From the NCBI GenBank assembly GCA_965203365.1, contig OZ241878.1:62001-126000 (forward strand): 64,000 nucleotides of DNA, read 5' to 3'. Position 1 is the first letter of the stretch, and each line of letters begins with the position of its first letter. This DNA is from VYFG01 sp965203365. Lineage in GTDB: Bacteria > Pseudomonadota > Gammaproteobacteria > Arenicellales > Poriferihabitantaceae. Shown one piece after another: positions 43,310 through 52,494 of the stretch. Below the pieces are notes generated by a model. It was not told the DNA's origin, did not search any database, and worked only from the letters and a program-made list of their open reading frames with translations. The translations under genes and the position numbers were made by a program.

Positions 43310-44240
43310 TAGTGCATGAAATTTCCGATTTGCGTCAACTGCGCAATGCATTTGGTACGTTTCATGAACAGTGTGACAGTTGTCTCTACACGGGAGAAGA
43401 GTGAAACACCCCGAAGATTTACCACCCATTATTTTTCTTCGGTATCACTGGAACCTGCGATGGTTTCGATATGCATCAGCCAATCGGCTGACAGCATCAA
43501 TGCGTTTCGTCGCGCCGAGGGGTTCGCGGTCAGCATTCTGAATGAGAGTCAGATTGAAACATTGATTCGATTCGCGTCCAAGCAATCAGGCAAATTTGCT
43601 TTGACCCCTATGGCATAATAGTCCATTGGGATATCCAGTGCGGACAGCATTTGTGCATGGTTTGATTGTAACATGATGTGACACATTGATAGCAGCTGAT
43701 CATATCATTCTGATTAGCCAGGTTCATGTGTTTGACCACAACGATCGAAACGAATTGGGTTATGTGCGAGGCAGTTATGTCACATCAGGCTTGGAGCCAC
43801 AGTGGTGTTTGCAGCAGGCCACGACTTCCGTATTGTGGCGGATGCCCTTGTGCTATGTTATGAGCGTTTGCTATGGCGATATTCCGAGCATGGCGAGGAA
43901 TTGCCACCAGTCGCCTGCGTCCGCAGCATGGCAGTATTGCCAAACTCAGGGCAATTCTTGACCATCCTGACATGGGGGGGGGGGGGGGGGTAGTGATCAC
44001 TTCCTTGTATGCCATATTCGAGGATGAAGACCATGAGCGTCCGTTCATCTATTACCGAGCCAATGCCGACCGGGAAGGTTCCTGTTCTTCTGTTTTTTTA
44101 CCTGTTGGAAGAAACTGCCTGGAATGAAGTAAAAAATGATGCCATTCGTATGAGGTTGCAGCGTTATATCGATGAATCCAGAAACATGCGCTATGGCGGT
44201 TATTTTGGCAGCGAGCGCACCGCTACAGTGGTATACCACG
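43310..44240 (+). pseudogene. Decayed flavin reductase with C-terminal Nudix-like part
   Basis: Pieces of a flavin-reductase (RutF/HpaC-type) protein appear in order but in different frames. They are DLRQLRNAFGTF, then SVTVVSTREKSETPRRFTTH and SVSLEPAMVSICIS to FASKQSGKFALTP (to 43618), then DHIILISQVHVFDHNDRNEL and GYVRGSYVTSGLEPQ (from 43686). Further on, HDFRIVADALVLCYERLLW, SLYAIFEDEDHERPFIYYRA and RMRLQRYIDESRNMRYGGYF look like the Nudix-like tail sometimes fused to such reductases. At least four frame changes and a G17 tract at 43974-43990 rule out a working product as written. It lies just before the aldehyde dehydrogenase gene and may once have been part of that operon. Confidence 0.65.
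43974..43990. repeat. Homopolymer of 17 G
   Basis: A run of 17 consecutive G interrupts the decayed Nudix-like part. Tracts of this length slip at high rate in replication and in sequencing. The true length and therefore the frame across it are uncertain. Confidence 0.9.
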
Positions 44241-44271
44241 ACGGGAATTGGCTGTATCGAACGACAAGGTC

Positions 44272-45747
44272 ATGAAGAGGTATCAGCAATATATAGACGG
44301 TGAATGGTGCGATGCGTCCGATGGAAAAATGCTGACCAGTATTAATCCATCCAATGAAGAATGCTGGGATGAGTTTCCTGAAGCGAGCGAAGAGGACGTA
44401 AATCGTAGTGTTGAGGCCGCACGTCGTGCCTTATACGATGGTCCATGGTCGAGGATGACTGCGACCATGAGGGGAGAATTGCTCTTTCGGTTGGCTGAAT
44501 TGGTCCGTGAACAGGCTACACATCTCGGTGAAATTGAGACCATTGACAGTGGTAAGCTGGCTAGGGAAACTCGCGCTCAAACAGCTTATGTCGGCGATTA
44601 TTATCGCTATTTTGCAGGGCTGGCTGACAAGATTGAAGGCAAGACGCTCCCCATCGACAAGCCGGATATGCATGTGTTCACTACCCGGGTGCCCATCGGG
44701 GTAGTGGCTGCCGTGGTCCCTTGGAACGCACAGATGTTTCTGACTGCCACCAAGCTGGGCCCTGCTCTGGCGGCAGGAAATACGGTGGTGGTCAAGGCTT
44801 CCGAGGAGGCCCCGGCCGCCATGTTCGAATTTGCCCGGCTTGTGGAAGAGGCAGGCTTTCCTCCCGGTGTGGTCAATGTGATCAGCGGTCTCGGTGACCC
44901 CTGTGGACGAGCACTGACTTCCCATCCCGGTGTTTCCCGGGTGGCATTTACCGGTGGTCCGAAAACAGCCCAACATGTCATCGCCAATACAGCCAACAAC
45001 TTTGCCGTGGTGTCACTGGAATTGGGAGGGAAATCGCCTATTCTGGTTTTCGACGATGCCGATATCAATGGAGCCGTGAACGGGATTATTGCAGGAAACT
45101 TCGGGGCATCTGGACAAAGTTGTGTTGCGGGTTCGCGGGTCATCATCCAGTCGGGAATCTATAATGAAATTCTGTCAGAGCTGGAAGGTCGAGCACGACA
45201 GATTGTGGTCGGAGATCCGTTGGATGAATCGACGCAAGTTGGTCCCTTGGCCACCAGAGCGCAGATCGACCGGATTGTCGCAGCGATGTTGGACATTGAT
45301 GGTCAGACTGCTTCGATACGCTATGGTGGTCGAAGACCACCAGAGTTTCCCAAGGGGTTTTATTTCATGCCCACCATTGTCGAGTGTTCACATCAACAGG
45401 TGACTTCTGTGCGCAACGAAATGTTCGGACCGGTGATGAGTATCCTCCGATTCGATACCGAAGAGGAAGGACTCGCCTTGGCGAATGACACTCTGTTTGG
45501 TCTGGGTGCTGGTATCTTTACTGAAAACTTGTCACGCGCCCATCGCGTCAGTGCGCGAATCCAAGCCGGTATTGTGTGGATCAATACCTATCGCGCCATT
45601 TCCCCGATTGCACCCTTTGGAGGGTTTGGCATGAGTGGTTATGGCCGCGAAGCGGGGTTGGATTCGATTGAGGATTATACGCGCAGCAAGACGACCTGGA
45701 TCAACACTGCCAGCGTTCCGATGGCCAATCCGTTTGTCATGCGTTGA
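44272..45747 (+). CDS. Aldehyde dehydrogenase
   Basis: This 491-residue NAD(P)-dependent aldehyde dehydrogenase oxidises an aldehyde to the acid. The cofactor site shows VVPWNAQMFLTATKLGPALA and VAFTGGPKTAQHV. The general base Glu is in VSLELGGKSPILVF (about 254) and the catalytic Cys in NFGASGQSCVAGSR (about 288). The C-terminus GGFGMSGYGREAGLDSIEDY is typical of the betaine/hydroxymuconic-semialdehyde type. The ATG at 44272 has AAGG 7 bases upstream; the frame opens at 44248. It is followed 92 bases later by a PLP enzyme and faces a LIV-type transporter. The substrate is not identifiable. Confidence 0.9.
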   Translation: MKRYQQYIDGEWCDASDGKMLTSINPSNEECWDEFPEASEEDVNRSVEAARRALYDGPWSRMTATMRGELLFRLAELVREQATHLGEIETIDSGKLARETRAQTAYVGDYYRYFAGLADKIEGKTLPIDKPDMHVFTTRVPIGVVAAVVPWNAQMFLTATKLGPALAAGNTVVVKASEEAPAAMFEFARLVEEAGFPPGVVNVISGLGDPCGRALTSHPGVSRVAFTGGPKTAQHVIANTANNFAVVSLELGGKSPILVFDDADINGAVNGIIAGNFGASGQSCVAGSRVIIQSGIYNEILSELEGRARQIVVGDPLDESTQVGPLATRAQIDRIVAAMLDIDGQTASIRYGGRRPPEFPKGFYFMPTIVECSHQQVTSVRNEMFGPVMSILRFDTEEEGLALANDTLFGLGAGIFTENLSRAHRVSARIQAGIVWINTYRAISPIAPFGGFGMSGYGREAGLDSIEDYTRSKTTWINTASVPMANPFVMR

Positions 45748-45839
45748 CACCATGGTGTTGGACTTCCATTCATCGGTGGCACATTGCCCTCTGTTGACCC
45801 CGAAAGAACGAGATTTGAGCCTGCCTTCGCTGTATTTCC

Positions 45840-47312
45840 ATGCTGATTGATCCAGAAGTATACGACGAGAGAATACTGGATTCGGCGGTTTGTCATGCAA
45901 GAACGCGGGGTATCTTGTTGCCTCGTCTATCTGAATTGGCCAACCCCAGTGCATTCGGAACAACCCTACGACAGACACTCAGTGAGACCGCAATGGATTC
46001 GACGGATCCACTGAACCTCTTTCGCCTACACTGGTTCAATGGCTATGACGGCGGGGTCAGGGAGACACCTGCCTGGCTCGAGTTGCCCTCGACATTGACC
46101 GGCGTGCCTGCCCGAATCCTGGTGGTGCTTGGCGACACGTTTCCCCTGATATCAGCCCATAAGGTTCTTGCCGCCTATGCCTGTCTTGTGACGAAATTGG
46201 TCACGGGGCGGTTTGACCCCCGGACCCATCGGGCCGTATGGCCTTCCACCGGAAATTACTGTCGTGGAGGCATTGCCATTTCTCGTGTTCTTGGCTGTCG
46301 GGGAGTGGCCGTTCTACCGGAAATGATGAGCCGGGAGCGCTTTGTCTGGTTGAAACAATGGGTGTTGGAACCGGATCAGGACATTGTCCGAACAGTCGGC
46401 TCGGAGAGTAATGTTCGGGAAATTTACGACGCCTGCGAGGAACTGTCGAAAGATCCGGCTAATGTGATACTGAACCAGTTCAACGAATTCGCCAACTATC
46501 TTTGTCATCGAGTCATCACGGGTCCGGCGCTGGGCCGTCTTTATGATGCGGTAGCCAAACCGGGGGATGCGTTGCGAGCTTTCATCAGTGGCATCGGCTC
46601 TTCCGGCACCATCGCCGCCGGAGATCATCTCAAGCTGGCGTATGGTGCTGACATCGTCGCCACGGAGCCTGTGGAATGTCCCACCATGTTGATCAATGGC
46701 TACGGAGAGCATGGAATCCAGGGGATTGGTGACAAACACATACCCCTGATTCACAATGTGATGAATTTGGATTATGTGGTGGGTGTGTCGGATACTGGCC
46801 CGGATCTGCTGAACCTTCTGTTCAATACCACGGCAGGTCGTCATTATCTCGTTCATCGAACCGGAATGAATGCGCATCTCGTCTCATTATTGGAACATGT
46901 GGGGTTGTCCGGGTTGGCCAACATTCAATCCGCCATCAAGCTGGCCAGATATCATGACATGGATGAACACTCGGTGTTGATCTGTGTCGCGACGGATGGA
47001 GCGGCCTTGTATGCCAGTGAGTTGGATGGTGCGAGGCAACGATATTTTGCAGGACGGTTCGATGCCTTGGAGGCATCCGAAGTCTTTGGGCGCTGCCTGG
47101 TGGGTTGTGAGCCGGCTTATGTGATGGAACTGGGTAGTCGGGAACGTGAACGAATTTTCAATCTTGGATATTACACCTGGGTGGAGCAGCGGGGCGTTTC
47201 GACGGAAGACTTCAGCCAGCGTCGATCCCCTGCATTTTGGGATGATGTGACGGACCAGTTGACGTCCTGGGATGATCTGATTTGTCAATTCAATGCCAAG
47301 GTGGCGGGATAA
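45840..47312 (+). CDS. Fold-type II PLP-dependent enzyme (cysteine synthase/cystathionine beta-synthase-like)
   Basis: This 490-residue protein belongs to the tryptophan-synthase-beta-like PLP enzymes. The probable Schiff-base lysine lies in FPLISAHKVLAAYACLVTKL. The phosphate- and substrate-binding loop is in WPSTGNYCRGGIAIS. The glycine-rich PLP phosphate site is GIGSSGTIAAGDHLK. It is longer than typical cysteine synthases (about 310) with extra N- and C-terminal segments of about 90 residues, as in some PLP-dependent lyases of this fold that lack a regulatory CBS domain. It lies after the aldehyde dehydrogenase on the same strand, 92 bases apart. An amino-acid lyase or beta-replacing enzyme feeding that pathway is likely. 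No specific name is justified. Confidence 0.78.
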   Translation: MLIDPEVYDERILDSAVCHARTRGILLPRLSELANPSAFGTTLRQTLSETAMDSTDPLNLFRLHWFNGYDGGVRETPAWLELPSTLTGVPARILVVLGDTFPLISAHKVLAAYACLVTKLVTGRFDPRTHRAVWPSTGNYCRGGIAISRVLGCRGVAVLPEMMSRERFVWLKQWVLEPDQDIVRTVGSESNVREIYDACEELSKDPANVILNQFNEFANYLCHRVITGPALGRLYDAVAKPGDALRAFISGIGSSGTIAAGDHLKLAYGADIVATEPVECPTMLINGYGEHGIQGIGDKHIPLIHNVMNLDYVVGVSDTGPDLLNLLFNTTAGRHYLVHRTGMNAHLVSLLEHVGLSGLANIQSAIKLARYHDMDEHSVLICVATDGAALYASELDGARQRYFAGRFDALEASEVFGRCLVGCEPAYVMELGSRERERIFNLGYYTWVEQRGVSTEDFSQRRSPAFWDDVTDQLTSWDDLICQFNAKVAG

Positions 47313-47399
47313 GTGGTTCGGGTAGAGTACTCGCAGTCAACGACCCCCCAATCTGGGCATACGAAAGCCGGACGGGGGGATGGGTGTCCCCTCTCAGCG

Positions 47400-48695
47400 T
47401 CAACGTTCGGGGATGAGTCCTCGTGGGGCGAACCGCATGACCAACAGAAGGATGAGGCCCATCAGAATGTGGCGGGTATGCGCTGCACCAGAGAGCAGGT
47501 GATCCTTGAGCCAGTGTTCGTCCTGCAAAAAGAGTGTGATGGTCTGCATGAACCAGTTGCCCAATGGTTCGGCTTGGATCCAAAGATACCAGATCACGAA
47601 CCCCCCGAGCACTGACCCCCAGTTATTGCCGGAACCCCCGATAATGACCATCACCCAGATGAGAAAGGTGAAGCGCAGGGGGGTATAGCTGGTGGGGGTG
47701 AGTTGCCCATCTAGGGTGATCAGCATGGCCCCCGCAATGCCACATACTGCGCATCCAAGGACAAATACCTGCAGGTGTCGTGCCTTGACATCCTTGCCCA
47801 TTGCGCTGGCGGCGTCCCGATTGTCACGAATGGCTCGCATCATGCGACCCCATGGCGATTTGAGAGCCCGTTCTGAGAGCCATAGGAGGAGGGCGAGCAC
47901 CATCACGAAGAGTCCCGTATAACAGAGCTTGACCACAATGCTGGCCGCTACACTTCCATTGACGCCCAGCCAGGCCGTGAATGAGCGAAAGGATTCTGAT
48001 GCAATCAGGTCGACTTCGTAGGGGACAGGTCGGGGCAGTCCCGTGATATTCTTAACCCCTCTAGTCAGCCATTCCTCGTATTTCATCACAGCCAGAATGA
48101 TCTCGGAAATTCCCAATGTGGCGATGGCGAGGTAATCGGCTCTCAATCCCAGTGTGATTTTACCGATCAGCCAGCCCGCACTGGCGGCAATCATCCCGCC
48201 AACCACCCAAGAAAGCAGGATCGGCCAGCCGAGTCCACCCAGGTAGCCGGAGAGTGCCGGTTCAATCGATTCAATGCGTTCGACCGCCGGTGAATACACC
48301 AGCCGAATCAGAGGGATGCCGAAAAGCAGGACCAGAATGGTCAGCCAGAATCGGGCTTTCCCTCGGGTTTTATTCCGCACGAAGATCATGGTGCCAATCA
48401 TCATCAGCAGTCCGATCAATGCCAGGACCATATGCTCTCCCCCTGCATCCCAGGCCTGACTGACGGGCGGCATGGAAATCAGTACCGCGGCCAGCCCGCC
48501 CAAAGCTGTGAACCCCATGATCCCGACGTTGAAGAGGCCTGCATAACCCCATTGGATGTTGACTCCAAGGGACATGATGGCGGAAATCAGGCACATATTC
48601 AGAATACCAAACGCCACGTTCCAACTCTGGCCCCACCCGACGGCCAACAGCAACACGAAAAAAACACCAAAATACAGGGGTCCACGCCGGCTCAT
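47400..48695 (-). CDS. livM: Branched-chain amino-acid-type ABC transporter permease LivM
   Basis: This 431-residue inner-membrane permease of the LivM type has about ten helices. It has NMCLISAIMSLGVNIQWGYA and GLFNVGIMGFTALGGLAAVL at the N-terminus and the EAA-like loop WGRMMRAIRDNRDAASAMGK toward the C-terminus, where it docks the ATPases. LTPTSYTPLRFTFLIWVMVI and IGGSGNNWGSVLGGFVIWYL follow the family. It overlaps livH by 4 bases (ATGA). It is longer than average LivM (about 330 to 425) because of a loop at 90-150. It is the last gene of the operon. Confidence 0.9.
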   Translation of the reverse strand: MSRRGPLYFGVFFVLLLAVGWGQSWNVAFGILNMCLISAIMSLGVNIQWGYAGLFNVGIMGFTALGGLAAVLISMPPVSQAWDAGGEHMVLALIGLLMMIGTMIFVRNKTRGKARFWLTILVLLFGIPLIRLVYSPAVERIESIEPALSGYLGGLGWPILLSWVVGGMIAASAGWLIGKITLGLRADYLAIATLGISEIILAVMKYEEWLTRGVKNITGLPRPVPYEVDLIASESFRSFTAWLGVNGSVAASIVVKLCYTGLFVMVLALLLWLSERALKSPWGRMMRAIRDNRDAASAMGKDVKARHLQVFVLGCAVCGIAGAMLITLDGQLTPTSYTPLRFTFLIWVMVIIGGSGNNWGSVLGGFVIWYLWIQAEPLGNWFMQTITLFLQDEHWLKDHLLSGAAHTRHILMGLILLLVMRFAPRGLIPER

Positions 48696-49702
48696 AGGAT
48701 TTTTCCACGAATGATCCCAGTGGGTCTTACCAGCAGGACGGCGACCAAAATCAAAAACGAAACCGCAAACTTGTAGTCGGTCGAGAGAAACTGCACCAGC
48801 CCGTCAGGCGCCCAACCATCGGGCCCGAGATAGGCCAGGAACTTCCGGTAGGCATAGGTCAGGGCAACCTCGGAATAGGCGACCAGGAATCCCCCCAGGA
48901 CGGCACCGACCGGCTGTCCCACTCCCCCCAAAATCGCAGCAGCGAAGACCGGTAAAAGGATTTGCTGAAAGACCAAAGGTTTGTAGGTTTTATCAAGGCC
49001 ATACAGCATGCCTGCGATGGTGGCCAGGGTGGCTGTGATGATCCAGGCCATCCGGACCACCTTGTCGGGATCAATACCGGACAACAAAGCGAGGTCTTCA
49101 TTGTCCGAATAGGCACGCATGGCCTTACCGGAACGGGTCTTTTGCAGAAACCCAAAGAGTAGCCCTGTCACCAGCAAGGTGACGATGAGGGTGACTATTT
49201 GGGTCTGGCGGATGGCCAGTCCCTCCTTGAGTCCAGTCATTTCCCGGAACTCTCGAGCCGTGATCACAAAGCGGGCACCATCGGCAAAGGTTTGATCGTC
49301 TGGTCCGATAATTACCCGGATCAGTCCTGCCAGCACAAACATAACCCCCACCGAGGTGATCGTGTTGACAATTGGGTTGGCCTTTTTTCGTCGGTAAAAA
49401 CGAAACACATATCGGTCGGTGAGAAGGGCTATGCAGACAGCGGCCGCAATGCCGATGGGGAGCGCCAACAGGGCGGTGGGAAACGGCCCCAGATTGACTC
49501 CCATATCCTGGAAAGCCCATGTGGTCAGGATCACCATCATGGCACCAAAGGACATGAGCTCTCCATGGGCAAAGTTGGCAAACCGCAAAATACTGTAAAT
49601 CAAGGTGACTCCCAGAGCCCCGAGGGCCAATTGCGCACCGTAGGCAGTGGCTGGCAGGAGCACGAAGTTGGCCAACAGGGTTAATGCGTTCAGGAAGTCC
49701 AT
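48692..49702 (-). CDS. livH: Branched-chain amino-acid-type ABC transporter permease LivH
   Basis: This 336-residue permease of the LivH type has about eight helices. It shows GALGVTLIYSILRFANFAHG and ELMSFGAMMVILTTWAFQDM near the N-terminus and the docking loop KTRSGKAMRAYSDNEDLALL. GGVGQPVGAVLGGFLVAYSE is the conserved late segment. It begins directly after livF (1 base between) and overlaps livM. It pairs with LivM to form the membrane channel for an amino acid, amide or other small polar compound. Confidence 0.9.
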   Translation of the reverse strand: MDFLNALTLLANFVLLPATAYGAQLALGALGVTLIYSILRFANFAHGELMSFGAMMVILTTWAFQDMGVNLGPFPTALLALPIGIAAAVCIALLTDRYVFRFYRRKKANPIVNTITSVGVMFVLAGLIRVIIGPDDQTFADGARFVITAREFREMTGLKEGLAIRQTQIVTLIVTLLVTGLLFGFLQKTRSGKAMRAYSDNEDLALLSGIDPDKVVRMAWIITATLATIAGMLYGLDKTYKPLVFQQILLPVFAAAILGGVGQPVGAVLGGFLVAYSEVALTYAYRKFLAYLGPDGWAPDGLVQFLSTDYKFAVSFLILVAVLLVRPTGIIRGKIL

Positions 49703-50410
49703 TCAGCCCCCAAGAAACGACCGACGGACTTCGGGGTTCGCCAATAGCGCCTTGCCCGTATCGGTATAACGGTTCTCACCATTCACCAGTACGAAGCCCC
49801 GGTGGGCAATGTCCAGGGCTTGACGAGCGTTTTGTTCCACCATCAAGATGGCGATCCCGGTACTGGCAATCTCCAAGATGCGATCAAGCAGTTCGTCCAT
49901 CACAACTGGAGCGACCCCCGCTGTTGGCTCGTCCAGGATCAACAGTTTGGGTTGGGTCATCAACGCCCGGCCCACGGCCACTTGCTGACGCTGGCCGCCG
50001 GAGAGTTCTCCAGCGGGCTGTTTGCGTTTATCCCAGAGGGCAGGGAACAGGTCATACACCTCTTGTAGACTATCGCTGAAATCATCCTCCCGAATGAACG
50101 CACCCATCTCGAGATTTTCCTCGACCGTCATGGAGATAAAGATGTTGCGTACCTGGGGGACGAATCCCATCCCCAGATTGACCCGCTGTTGGGGCGGTGT
50201 GTGGGTGATGTCTTGCCCGTCCAATGTCACGGAACCCTCACGCAGGGACAGCAGGCCGAACACCGCTTTCATCGCAGTCGACTTCCCCGAGCCGTTGGGC
50301 CCCACCACCACGGCGATTTCGCCCTTGTCCACCCAGATCGAACAATGATGAAGGATATCGGCTCCACGCCCGTAACCACCGGTCATATCACCGGCGTTGA
50401 GAAAACTCAT
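49703..50410 (-). CDS. livF: ABC transporter ATPase LivF
   Basis: This 235-residue ATPase has Walker A VVGPNGSGKSTAMKAV, the signature LSGGQRQQVAVGRAL, Walker B LLILDEPTAGVAPVV and the switch region ILMVEQNARQALDIAHRGFV, all as in LivF. It overlaps livG by 4 bases (ATGA at 50407-50410). Together with LivG it powers uptake by the LIV-type complex. All catalytic residues are normal. Confidence 0.92.
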   Translation of the reverse strand: MSFLNAGDMTGGYGRGADILHHCSIWVDKGEIAVVVGPNGSGKSTAMKAVFGLLSLREGSVTLDGQDITHTPPQQRVNLGMGFVPQVRNIFISMTVEENLEMGAFIREDDFSDSLQEVYDLFPALWDKRKQPAGELSGGQRQQVAVGRALMTQPKLLILDEPTAGVAPVVMDELLDRILEIASTGIAILMVEQNARQALDIAHRGFVLVNGENRYTDTGKALLANPEVRRSFLGG

Positions 50411-51189
50411 TCCTTGGGTCCCCTCTTATGTTTGCGGCCTGTACCGAGATAGGCTTCAATGACCGCCGGGTTGGCCTTGATGTCTTCAAAGGTACCTTGA
50501 GTCAGCAGTCGGCCTTCCGCCATGCAGATAACCCGATGGCATAGGTGACCGATGAAGTCCATATCGTGTTCGATCATGCAGAAGGTATAACCGTGATCCT
50601 GATTTAGTCGCTGGATGACATGGCGGATGGTTTTCAGGAGAGTCCGATTGACTCCGGCACCCGCTTCATCAAGAAAAACGACCTTGGCCTCTACCATCAT
50701 GGTGCGACCGAGTTCCAGCAGTTTTTTTTGGCCACCCGAGAGGTTTCCCGCGAGTTCTTTTTCGAGATGTGAAATCTCCAGAAATTCGATCACTTCGCGA
50801 GCCTTCTGTCGAATCCGATCCTCGACCTGTTGAACTTTGTATTGGGCAAGCCACACTTGCCAAAGGTGTTCCCCGGGCTGCTGCTCGGGAACTACCATGA
50901 GATTGTCCAACACCGTCAGTGTCGGGAATTCGTGTGCGATCTGGAAGGTGCGCAATAGACCTTTGGCAAACAACTGGTGGGGCTCCAGACCGGTGATGTC
51001 CTCTTGATCCAGCATCACTTGACCCGAGGTCGGTTTCAGCACGCCGGCGATCACGTTGAACAAGGTCGTCTTACCCGCTCCATTAGGCCCGATCAGACCC
51101 GTAATGGAGCCTTTCTCAATAGTCAGTGAAATCCCATCCACCGCACGGATCCCCCCAAAATGCATATGGATATCGATAACCGAGATCAT
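50407..51189 (-). CDS. livG: ABC transporter ATPase LivG
   Basis: This 260-residue ATPase has Walker A LIGPNGAGKTTLFNVIAGVL and the signature NLSGGQKKLLELGRTM. Walker B reads KVVFLDEAGAGVNRTLL, where nearly all LIV ATPases have DEPxAG: the proline is alanine. The catalytic Glu is kept, so activity is expected. The switch histidine is in CMIEHDMDFIGHLCHRVICM. It starts 120 bases after the binding-protein gene, beyond a terminator hairpin, and overlaps livF. Confidence 0.9.
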   Translation of the reverse strand: MISVIDIHMHFGGIRAVDGISLTIEKGSITGLIGPNGAGKTTLFNVIAGVLKPTSGQVMLDQEDITGLEPHQLFAKGLLRTFQIAHEFPTLTVLDNLMVVPEQQPGEHLWQVWLAQYKVQQVEDRIRQKAREVIEFLEISHLEKELAGNLSGGQKKLLELGRTMMVEAKVVFLDEAGAGVNRTLLKTIRHVIQRLNQDHGYTFCMIEHDMDFIGHLCHRVICMAEGRLLTQGTFEDIKANPAVIEAYLGTGRKHKRGPKE

Positions 51190-51247
51190 CGGGAGCGGCC
51201 TTGCGGGTCAAGCCGGGGTGCAGGGGGTACGGGCAAGGGTTTGACCC

Positions 51248-51278
51248 AAAAAAACGGCCAGGACGAAGCTCCTGGCCG
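51248..51278 (-). terminator. Rho-independent terminator after the solute-binding protein gene
   Basis: On the minus strand CGGCCAGGA pairs with TCCTGGCCG across a 6-base loop (9 bp stem, 51255-51278), followed by seven T (51248-51254). It lies between the binding-protein stop (51310) and livG (51189). Partial read-through would explain higher expression of the binding protein than of the membrane and ATPase genes. Confidence 0.85.
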
Positions 51279-51309
51279 GTTCAGTTCACATCAGAAGACA
51301 GGGAGGTTT

Positions 51310-52494
51310 TCAGTGGTAGGTGATGGTAGTGAACATACCCTCCTTAACTTCGACTTCACGATAGGAACCAGCGGCCTCACCGGGTCCAATGAGTTCTACA
51401 TCAGTCCCCCCGACATAATCCACTTCTCCGCCATCCGCAAGGATTTGCAGCGCCTTGGGCAGTTGTCCGGGGAGAATCGGCTCTCCGGGAGCATTCGCGA
51501 CCTTGAGCACATGGCCTTTGACCTCCGCGCTGTTGGCAGAACCAGCAGACTGCATGGCTAGAAGCATTAAGGCGGCCGCATCATAGGATTCAGAAACAAA
51601 CGGGTCGGTTGCGTTGAAGCCTTTCTGCTGAGTCAGGTCTGCCAGCATGGCATTTCCAGGACTATCGGTGCCCGGCAAGACGCCAAAAGAGCCGTTGAGG
51701 GCGTTTCCGAAATGCTCAATAATCGAGTCGCCGACCATGCCATCCGGCAGCATGAATGTATCGAATGCGCCACTGTCCAGAGAAGCCTGGACAATACCCT
51801 TTCCACCCTGATCCAGATAGCCGGCGACCACCAGGACTTCCCCTCCAGCGGCGGCCAACGCACCGACTTCGGCAGAATAGTCGGCCTTGCCATCTTCATG
51901 GGCAGCCACGGCCGTTACTGAACCCCCCGATGCCTCATAAGCGGATTGGAAAGCATCGGCCAGACCTTTTCCATAATCATTGTTGGTATAGGTCAAAGCG
52001 ACGGATGTCACCCCCCGATTGTTGAGCACCTTGGCCAGGATGGAACCTTGGCGAGTATCGGACGGGGCGGTTCGAAAAAATAGGCCATTGTCTTCGATGG
52101 TGGACAAGGCGGGTGAGGTGGCTGAAGGGGAAATCATCAGGACTCCGTTAGGCATCGCCACGTTGTTCAACACGGCGGTAGTCGCCCCAGAGCAGGTGGC
52201 CCCGACAATGGCGGCGACACCCTCGGCAGTGATCAGCCGTTCGGCCGCTGATGTGGCGGCAGCGGCATCAATGCAAGTGCTGTCACCGCGCACGGATACT
52301 ATGGTTTTTCCTCCCAGAAAAAGTCCGCTGTCCGATACTTCCTGAATTGCCAACTCAGCTCCCATAGCCATAGGCCCCACCAGTGATTCGACTGGTCCCG
52401 TGAACCCTTGAAGCAATCCAATCTTGACATCTTCCGCAATGGCCGCCGTCGACACCATCACTAAGGCGGCTGAAATGATACATTGTTTGTTCAT
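51310..52494 (-). CDS. LIV-type ABC transporter solute-binding protein
   Basis: This 394-residue periplasmic binding protein has a signal peptide (MNKQCIISAALVMVSTAAIA, cut before EDVKIGLLQ). The mature protein follows the leucine/amide-binding family with VKIGLLQGFTGPVESLVGPM, then VAAIVGATCSGATTAVLNNV and LMISPSATSPALSTIEDNGL. The ATG at 52494 has an excellent GAGGAGA site. It is the first gene of the leftward operon and is separated from livG by a terminator. The family binds branched-chain amino acids, urea, amides or aromatic acids; the ligand here is not clear. Confidence 0.9.
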   Translation of the reverse strand: MNKQCIISAALVMVSTAAIAEDVKIGLLQGFTGPVESLVGPMAMGAELAIQEVSDSGLFLGGKTIVSVRGDSTCIDAAAATSAAERLITAEGVAAIVGATCSGATTAVLNNVAMPNGVLMISPSATSPALSTIEDNGLFFRTAPSDTRQGSILAKVLNNRGVTSVALTYTNNDYGKGLADAFQSAYEASGGSVTAVAAHEDGKADYSAEVGALAAAGGEVLVVAGYLDQGGKGIVQASLDSGAFDTFMLPDGMVGDSIIEHFGNALNGSFGVLPGTDSPGNAMLADLTQQKGFNATDPFVSESYDAAALMLLAMQSAGSANSAEVKGHVLKVANAPGEPILPGQLPKALQILADGGEVDYVGGTDVELIGPGEAAGSYREVEVKEGMFTTITYH

